Shown here piece after piece: positions 6,793 through 8,032 of a DNA stretch of 8,032 bases (positions are counted from its first letter, which is position 1; every line of letters begins with the position of its first letter). A model generated the notes under the pieces. It had not been told where the DNA came from. It did no database searches and was given only the letters and a program-made list of their open reading frames with translations. The position numbers were made by a program, and so were the translations under genes. The stretch lies in the NCBI GenBank assembly GCA_029934215.1, contig JAOZMR010000123.1:1-8032 (forward strand), read 5' to 3'. The stretch comes from Pontiellaceae bacterium (GTDB lineage: Bacteria; Verrucomicrobiota; Kiritimatiellia; Kiritimatiellales; Tichowtungiaceae).

Positions 6793-6806
6793 AGGAGCTT
6801 TTCCAA

Positions 6807-6839
6807 ATGAAACAAGCGCAAAAGGAATCCCTTCTATGA
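6807..6839 (+). CDS. Possible 10-codon ORF translationally coupled to trpD
   Basis: An ATG at 6807 opens a 10-codon frame, MKQAQKESLL, preceded by AGGAG (6793-6797) at the ideal 9-base spacing. Its TGA overlaps the trpD ATG as ATGA (6836-6839), the classic coupling overlap. It has no tryptophan codon, so it is not a classical Trp attenuation peptide. It conflicts with the proposed trpD promoter: if RNA starts near 6799, the AGGAG is not transcribed. It would work only if transcription begins upstream of about 6790. Chance is a real alternative. Confidence 0.2.
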   Translation: MKQAQKESLL

Positions 6840-7858
6840 TAAAGCAAGCTATTCAAATTTTGACCGAAGACCTCGTTTTCACCCGCAATGAAGCTCATGC
6901 AACCCTCGAAGACATTATGAGCGGCAACGTCACCGACGCGCAGATTGGCGCATTTCTAATTGCGCTACGATTTAGAGGAGAAACGCCGGAGATTATTGCT
7001 GGAGCCGCGCAGGCGATGCGCGAAAAGCTTACCCCTGTAAAAAGTCCATCCGAAATCACCGTCGATATCGTCGGCACGGGCGGCGACGGAGCGCACACGT
7101 TTAATATATCTACCGCAGCGGCCTTTGTGATCGCCGGGGCAGGAGTCACGGTTGCAAAGCATGGGAACCGAGGCGTTTCGAGCAAGTGTGGGAGTGCGAA
7201 CGTGCTCGATGAATTGGGGGTGAATCTAACCGCAACCGTCCAAAGTATGGAAAAATGCATCAACGAAATTGGAATTGCCTTCCTCTTTGCACCCACCTTG
7301 CATCCGGCGATGAAACACGTCATCGGTCCGCGCAAAGAACTAGGCGTGCGCACGCTATTCAATATTCTTGGACCCATCTGCAACCCTGCATCTGCAAAAT
7401 ATGGAGTCATTGGAGTCTACTCAGCAAAACTCGCCGCCGAACTAGCAGACGCCTTGAGCCAGCTCGATATGAAGCACCTCTTCGTGGTTTACGGCAACGA
7501 CGGACTCGACGAGATCACGACCACCACCACCACGCAAGTCTGGGAGGTCAAAGGCGGGCGGGTGAGCTATTTTGTGCTCGATCCTGAAGATCTCGGTATT
7601 CCGCTCGCAAAAACCGAGGACCTCGTCGGCGGAGAACCGGCGGAAAATGCAAAAATTATACGCGCACTCTTCGCGGGCGAAAAAGGACCCAAGCGCGACA
7701 TCTTACTTTTAAACGCTGCCGCAGCTCTCGTCACAGCTGGAAAAGCCAGCGATCTCAAAAACGGTCTACTCATTGCTGCCGAATCGATTGATTCTGGAGC
7801 AGCAGCAGAAAAACTCAAAAAGCTCGCCTCTTTGACTCAACATCTCACGTCGAATTGA
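6836..7858 (+). CDS. trpD: Anthranilate phosphoribosyltransferase
   Basis: Cytosolic second step of tryptophan synthesis: anthranilate plus PRPP gives N-(5'-phosphoribosyl)anthranilate and pyrophosphate. The 340 residues fit the family. Visible motifs: the PRPP-binding GTGGDG (80-85), NIST (90-93), KHGNRGVSSKCGSAN (108-122), the anthranilate-site arginine in GPRKELGVRT (164-173), FNILGPICNP (175-184), and the metal-binding GLDE with D225/E226. After GLDEI comes a run of six threonines (228-233) encoded by ACG-(ACC)4-ACG, at the place where family members have a mixed Ser/Thr/Gly/Pro stretch. The ATG at 6836 is preferred over an in-frame ATG at 6788 because it has AAGGAA upstream and gives the canonical short N terminus. 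No other trp gene is in the window, and no terminator hairpin with a T-run follows the TGA. Confidence 0.96.
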   Translation: MIKQAIQILTEDLVFTRNEAHATLEDIMSGNVTDAQIGAFLIALRFRGETPEIIAGAAQAMREKLTPVKSPSEITVDIVGTGGDGAHTFNISTAAAFVIAGAGVTVAKHGNRGVSSKCGSANVLDELGVNLTATVQSMEKCINEIGIAFLFAPTLHPAMKHVIGPRKELGVRTLFNILGPICNPASAKYGVIGVYSAKLAAELADALSQLDMKHLFVVYGNDGLDEITTTTTTQVWEVKGGRVSYFVLDPEDLGIPLAKTEDLVGGEPAENAKIIRALFAGEKGPKRDILLLNAAAALVTAGKASDLKNGLLIAAESIDSGAAAEKLKKLASLTQHLTSN

Positions 7859-8031
7859 AATCTACCAGACGAGGGGGTAGGAGATAATGAAGTTAGGCGC
7901 CATGCAGAAATAACCTGTTTGAAATGCGGATCATAAAAAAGAAAAATAGTGCAGTAAATCAACCGCAAAAGAACGCAGAGTACGCTTACCCCCAACATCA
8001 AACCACGACCCAGCGAATTTAAGGTGGAATT
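7837..8031 (-). CDS. Possible 3' end of a membrane-protein gene entering from the right edge
   Basis: A minus-strand frame is open from the window edge for 64 codons to a TGA at 7837-7839. It includes a strongly hydrophobic stretch of about 21 residues (MLGVSVLCVLL to TIFLF) followed by a polar tail. Its end overlaps the 3' end of trpD by about 22 bases, which a real convergent gene could tolerate. No family is recognised. A second minus frame (33 codons from the edge) is open across much of the same stretch, so an open frame here is weak evidence. Confidence 0.18.
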   Translation of the reverse strand, partial: NSTLNSLGRGLMLGVSVLCVLLRLIYCTIFLFYDPHFKQVISAWRLTSLSPTPSSGRFQFDVRC

Positions 8032-8032
8032 C
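7859..8032. other. Right-edge region after trpD, no supported gene
   Basis: No trpC or other recognisable gene start follows trpD. A CTACC/GGTAG pair (7862-7866 and 7876-7880) could form a weak 5-bp hairpin but has no T-tract. A strong AGGAG three bases before an ATG at 7887 opens an 8-codon frame, MKLGAMQK, ending at TAA 7911-7913, which is probably chance. The stretch from about 7930 is A-rich on the plus strand. Confidence 0.4.

Noticed and set aside
6788..6835. ATG-initiated 16-residue extension of trpD
   Set aside because: The added residues do not resemble TrpD N termini, the ATG falls inside the candidate -10, and the ATG at 6836 has a good ribosome site.
6895..7410. 171-codon minus-strand frame opposite trpD
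   Set aside because: It is antisense to conserved TrpD motifs and has no recognisable domain or ribosome site.
7887..7913. 8-codon ORF MKLGAMQK with AGGAG upstream, after trpD
   Set aside because: The AGGAG is only three bases from the ATG, the frame is tiny, and nothing downstream is coupled to it.
8027..8032. Window ends exactly at GAATTC, an EcoRI site
   Set aside because: It could mark a cloning boundary but may be coincidence, and it says nothing about function.

Overview
The window is bacterial chromosomal housekeeping DNA. It carries six confidently recognised protein genes, one tRNA and several short intergenic regions. The organism cannot be named from the sequence. It is a bacterium of roughly balanced base composition that starts genes at ATG and GTG, with Shine-Dalgarno sites before most but not all of them. 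It has a TrkA/TrkH potassium system and a split (two-subunit type) glycine decarboxylase. A member of the Verrucomicrobiota/PVC group or another deep-branching phylum would fit, but that is a weak inference.

Layout. Positions 1-181 hold no supported gene apart from a terminator-like hairpin just behind the tRNA. A tRNA-Arg(CCU) gene with encoded CCA lies at 182-258 on the minus strand. Upstream of it on the same strand is a compact gene group transcribed leftwards: argC (4791-3739), a YacP/Rae1-like NYN-domain ribonuclease gene (3695-3213), trkA (3174-1828) and trkH (1831-365). The gaps are 43 and 38 bases, followed by a 4-base GTGA overlap, so the four may form one operon. A YfcE/MJ0936-type metallophosphoesterase gene (4860-5372, plus) diverges from argC over 68 bases, where the two candidate -10 elements overlap. 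It converges on gcvPA (6723-5380, minus) with only 7 bases between the stop codons. gcvPA diverges from trpD (6836-7858, plus) across a 112-base region with two dyad-symmetric sequences and a plausible promoter. The last 174 bases have no convincing gene, only open frames running off the edge.

How the genes work together. TrkH is the membrane K+ channel-like subunit and TrkA its cytoplasmic nucleotide-binding gating ring; they are one system. ArgC (arginine synthesis), TrpD (tryptophan synthesis) and GcvPA (glycine cleavage) are single steps of separate pathways, and none of their usual partner genes lies in the window. The biosynthetic genes therefore appear scattered in this genome rather than gathered in pathway operons.

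I found no mobile element, CRISPR array, defence system or other clearly new system. The observations most worth checking are the dyads and the 10-codon ORF between gcvPA and trpD, the isolated gcvPA, the symmetric argC/phosphoesterase promoter, and a strand-composition asymmetry that does not follow gene direction.
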